The notes under the pieces are model-generated. The model was not told the DNA's origin and searched no databases. It worked only from the letters and a program-made list of their open reading frames with translations. The translations under genes and the position numbers were made by a program. From the NCBI GenBank assembly GCA_016235915.1, contig JACRIC010000035.1, forward strand, positions 1 through 8,907: a DNA stretch of 8,907 nucleotides. The letters are read 5' to 3'. This DNA comes from Candidatus Peregrinibacteria bacterium (GTDB lineage Bacteria > Patescibacteriota > Gracilibacteria > UBA1369 > JACRIC01). Below are positions 7,216 to 8,907 of the stretch, one piece after another. The first letter of the stretch is position 1. Every line of letters starts with the position of its first letter.

Positions 7216-7294
7216 TGTCATTGCGAGCCCGCCTGTTTCAGGCGGGCGAAGCAATCTCATGGTGCGTGCATTAAGATTGCTTCGTCTCAATGAC
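7216..7294. repeat. REP/MITE-like palindromic element between uvrD and argG
   Basis: A 79-bp nested palindrome. The outer arms are TGTCATTGCGAG (from 7216) and CTCAATGACA (ending at 7294), imperfect because GC is missing from the right arm. Inner arms CGAAGCAATCT (7247-7257) and AGATTGCTTCG (7274-7284) match perfectly. The left half carries a further 9-bp GC-rich hairpin, GCCCGCCTG/CAGGCGGGC (7227-7235 with 7239-7247) around TTT. Elements with TCATTGCGAG and GAAGCAATCT arms are, to my knowledge, widespread dispersed repeats in several bacterial groups. No coding capacity and no second copy in this window. The 9-bp hairpin lacks a T-run, so it is not a classic terminator. Confidence 0.75.
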
Positions 7295-7320
7295 AGTTTT
7301 CTGAAAATTTCTGCTACAAT
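7290..7320 (+). promoter_or_regulatory. Extended -10 promoter of argG
   Basis: TGCTACAAT at 7312-7320 is an extended -10 (TACAAT plus TG). ATGACA at 7290-7295, the right end of the palindromic repeat, resembles a -35 hexamer but the 19-base spacer is long. Transcription would begin near 7327, leaving a leader of about 66 bases before the argG ATG. No ARG-box repeat is evident in it. Confidence 0.5.
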
Positions 7321-7392
7321 ATTCCCCGACCATGTTCCATGTTCTTCTGTGTACTCAAACTGTAACAACCTTCATTTTTTCATTTTCCTGCT

Positions 7393-8667
7393 ATGCAAAA
7401 AGAATCAACGTATCAAAAAGTGGCCTCCCATGAAGCAATAAAGGGAGAATTTCATAAATGTCTTCTTCTGTATTCCGGAGGACTGGATACTTCTGTCATG
7501 CTGACATGGATTCAAGAAAATTATGCGTGCGAAGTTGTCGCCCTCACCATAGATATCGGACAAACAGCCGACAACCTTGAATCTATCAAACAAAAAGCGC
7601 TTAACCTTGGAGCAAAAGAAGCCATTGTTTATGACGCCAAAGATGAATTTGCCGATATTCTTCTTGTTGAAGCCATTAAAGCCAATGCTGATTATCAGGG
7701 AGGCTATGCTTTGAGCACCCCTCTTGGCAGAGTCATGATTTCTAAGGTTGCGACAAAAATTGCTCAACAATATGGTTGCGAGGTCATTGCTCATGGTTGT
7801 ACTGGCAAGGGAAATGATCAGGTGAGATTTGAGGGATATTTAACAACATTGAATCCAAAAATAAAAACTATCGCACCCGTAAGAGAGTGGTCGATGGGAA
7901 GGCAGGAAGAAATAGAATATGCGGAAAAACACGGAATTCCCGTAAAGCAAAAAAAAGATAGGCCGTATTCCTATGATGAAAACATGTGGGGCAATACCGG
8001 AGAAGGAGGAGAAATAGAGGATCCAAAACTTATACCACCGCTCAAGAATATTTTACAGTGGTGTAAACTTCCCGAAGAATCTCCAGATCAAGAAGAGATT
8101 ATTGAAATTGAATTTTGTCAAGGAGTTCCCATTTCATTGAACGGCCAAAAAATGAAATTGAGCGAATTGATTATGCGATGTAATACCCTAGGAGGATTGC
8201 ATGGCGTTGGCGTTTTTCATCTTATTGAGGATAGAATTGTTGGTTTAAAGGTAAGAGGAGTTTATGAAAACCCGGGAGCGAGCATTTTAATCTCGGCTCA
8301 TAAAAAATTGGAACAACTCGTATCTACCCGGGAAGAAAATGAACTCAAATCGTTCATAGACAATAAATGGGCGTATTTAACGTATGGTGCAAAATGGTAT
8401 GATCCTGTGATGTACCACATCCACGCCTATACCAACAATCAAAATAAAAAAGTTACCGGGAAGGTGAAAATTAAACTTTTTAAAGGAAATATCACTGTTG
8501 TTGCCTTGGAATCGCCTTATTCTCTTTTTAATGCCGACCTCGCAACATTTGAAAAAAATGCAACATTTAATCAAAACGCTTCTGCTGGATTCATAGAAAT
8601 ATATAACCTTGCTCAAAAAACAGCCTTCAATGTTTACAATTTCGAGGATGAGCTGTTTAAAAATTAA
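7393..8667 (+). CDS. argG: Argininosuccinate synthase
   Basis: This enzyme condenses citrulline and aspartate with ATP to argininosuccinate, the penultimate step of arginine synthesis. The 424-residue protein begins with a 25-residue extension, then LLLYSGGLDTS (24-34), the PP-loop ATP site. HGCTGKGNDQVRFE (134-147), APVREW (161-166), YSYDENMWG (192-200) and the C-terminal synthetase domain with GGLHGVGVFHLIEDR are all family signatures. Length is slightly above the usual 400 residues because of the N-terminal extension and tail. The ATG at 7393 lacks a Shine-Dalgarno sequence; a GTG at 7420 is the only nearby alternative. It is divergent from uvrD and four bases ahead of argH. AGA/AGG dominate among its arginine codons, unlike the CGN preference of uvrD. 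Confidence 0.96.
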   Translation: MQKESTYQKVASHEAIKGEFHKCLLLYSGGLDTSVMLTWIQENYACEVVALTIDIGQTADNLESIKQKALNLGAKEAIVYDAKDEFADILLVEAIKANADYQGGYALSTPLGRVMISKVATKIAQQYGCEVIAHGCTGKGNDQVRFEGYLTTLNPKIKTIAPVREWSMGRQEEIEYAEKHGIPVKQKKDRPYSYDENMWGNTGEGGEIEDPKLIPPLKNILQWCKLPEESPDQEEIIEIEFCQGVPISLNGQKMKLSELIMRCNTLGGLHGVGVFHLIEDRIVGLKVRGVYENPGASILISAHKKLEQLVSTREENELKSFIDNKWAYLTYGAKWYDPVMYHIHAYTNNQNKKVTGKVKIKLFKGNITVVALESPYSLFNADLATFEKNATFNQNASAGFIEIYNLAQKTAFNVYNFEDELFKN

Positions 8668-8671
8668 TCCC

Positions 8672-8907
8672 ATGCGAAAATTTAATAAAAAAATGTGGCA
8701 AGTTTCAAGCGTCCCCTCTCTTCACCCGCTCGTAGAAAAATTTAGCGTTGGCGACGATTATTTATTTGATCAAAAACTCATTCCCTATGATATTTGTGCC
8801 AGTTTGGCGCATGCTGAGATGCTGAATACCATCAAAATTATTACCGCTCGTGAATTTTTGATTCTTAAAAAAGGGTTATTGGACATTTTAAGACAATGGG
8901 AAAAAGG
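8672..8907 (+). CDS. argH: Argininosuccinate lyase, N-terminal part, cut by window end
   Basis: The 78 codons visible match the N-terminus of argininosuccinate lyase, which splits argininosuccinate into arginine and fumarate. LIPYDICASLAHAEML at 37-52 corresponds to the conserved YDI-x-(G/A)S-x-AHA-x-ML segment of ArgH. It is followed by a helix with AREFLILKKGLLDIL, as in the family. The usual LWGGRF start is absent; instead the protein has MWQVSSVPS and VEKFSVGDDYLFDQ, which I believe is a divergent ArgH subfamily. Catalytic residues lie beyond the window. The ATG at 8672 is four bases after the argG stop, implying translational coupling. It has no stop or frameshift in the part seen. Other lyase-superfamily members are unlikely given the argG neighbour. 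Confidence 0.87.
   Translation, partial: MRKFNKKMWQVSSVPSLHPLVEKFSVGDDYLFDQKLIPYDICASLAHAEMLNTIKIITAREFLILKKGLLDILRQWEK

Noticed and set aside
7177..7368. N-terminal extension of the helicase frame by 64 codons
   Set aside because: It translates the palindromic repeat and spans a strong extended -10 promoter, and UvrD/PcrA proteins begin about 25-30 residues before Walker A, as they do from the ATG at 7176.
1..8907. CRISPR array, toxin-antitoxin pair, phage or retron-like system
   Set aside because: No regularly spaced direct repeats, no reverse transcriptase, nuclease or integrase motifs, and no small paired genes were seen; all genes except the regulator are recognisable housekeeping or metabolic families.

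Overview
The window looks like ordinary bacterial chromosome of moderate GC (roughly 45% in the left and centre, lower on the right). It holds seven complete or nearly complete protein genes, the start of an eighth, and the 5' part of a tRNA gene. Three traits suggest a small-genome lineage, possibly Patescibacteria/CPR (a Peregrinibacteria-like group is my guess, low confidence). Most starts lack a Shine-Dalgarno sequence, one start appears to be TTG, and a palindromic REP/MITE-like element of a kind I associate with such genomes is present. TGA, TAA and TAG all end genes here, which argues against the code in which TGA is glycine.

Left edge (1-156): the 5' part of a class II tRNA, most likely tRNA-Ser, lies on the minus strand and is cut by the window edge. 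About 110 bases of foldable sequence precede it, with nested inverted repeats and two competing hairpins. I cannot assign this stretch to a known RNA family.

Plus-strand block (157-1802): a zinc-ribbon plus class I SAM methyltransferase is followed by an OmpR/PhoB-type response regulator. The regulator's receiver domain has lost the phosphoacceptor aspartate, the switch lysine and one acidic-pocket residue, so it is probably a phosphorylation-independent DNA-binding protein. It converges on the next gene with only 4 bases between the stop codons.

Minus-strand block (7176 down to 1807): a UvrD/PcrA helicase, pantothenate synthetase (panC), a YmdB-family metallophosphoesterase and a membrane-anchored S41 C-terminal processing peptidase follow each other in that order. 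The last three are spaced 33 and 14 bases apart and probably form one transcript. uvrD is separated from panC by about 170 bases.

Right block (7177-8907): a 79-bp palindromic repeat sits between divergent uvrD and argG. Each gene has its own extended -10 promoter just outside the repeat. argG is followed after 4 bases by the start of argH, so the two enzymes that turn citrulline into arginine form an operon. Sampled stretches of the arg genes are more AT-rich than the rest, and argG prefers AGA/AGG arginine codons, which may mean a separate origin.

I did not find an obviously new multi-gene system. The best leads are the degenerate response regulator, the structured tRNA leader, and the repeat flanked by two promoters.
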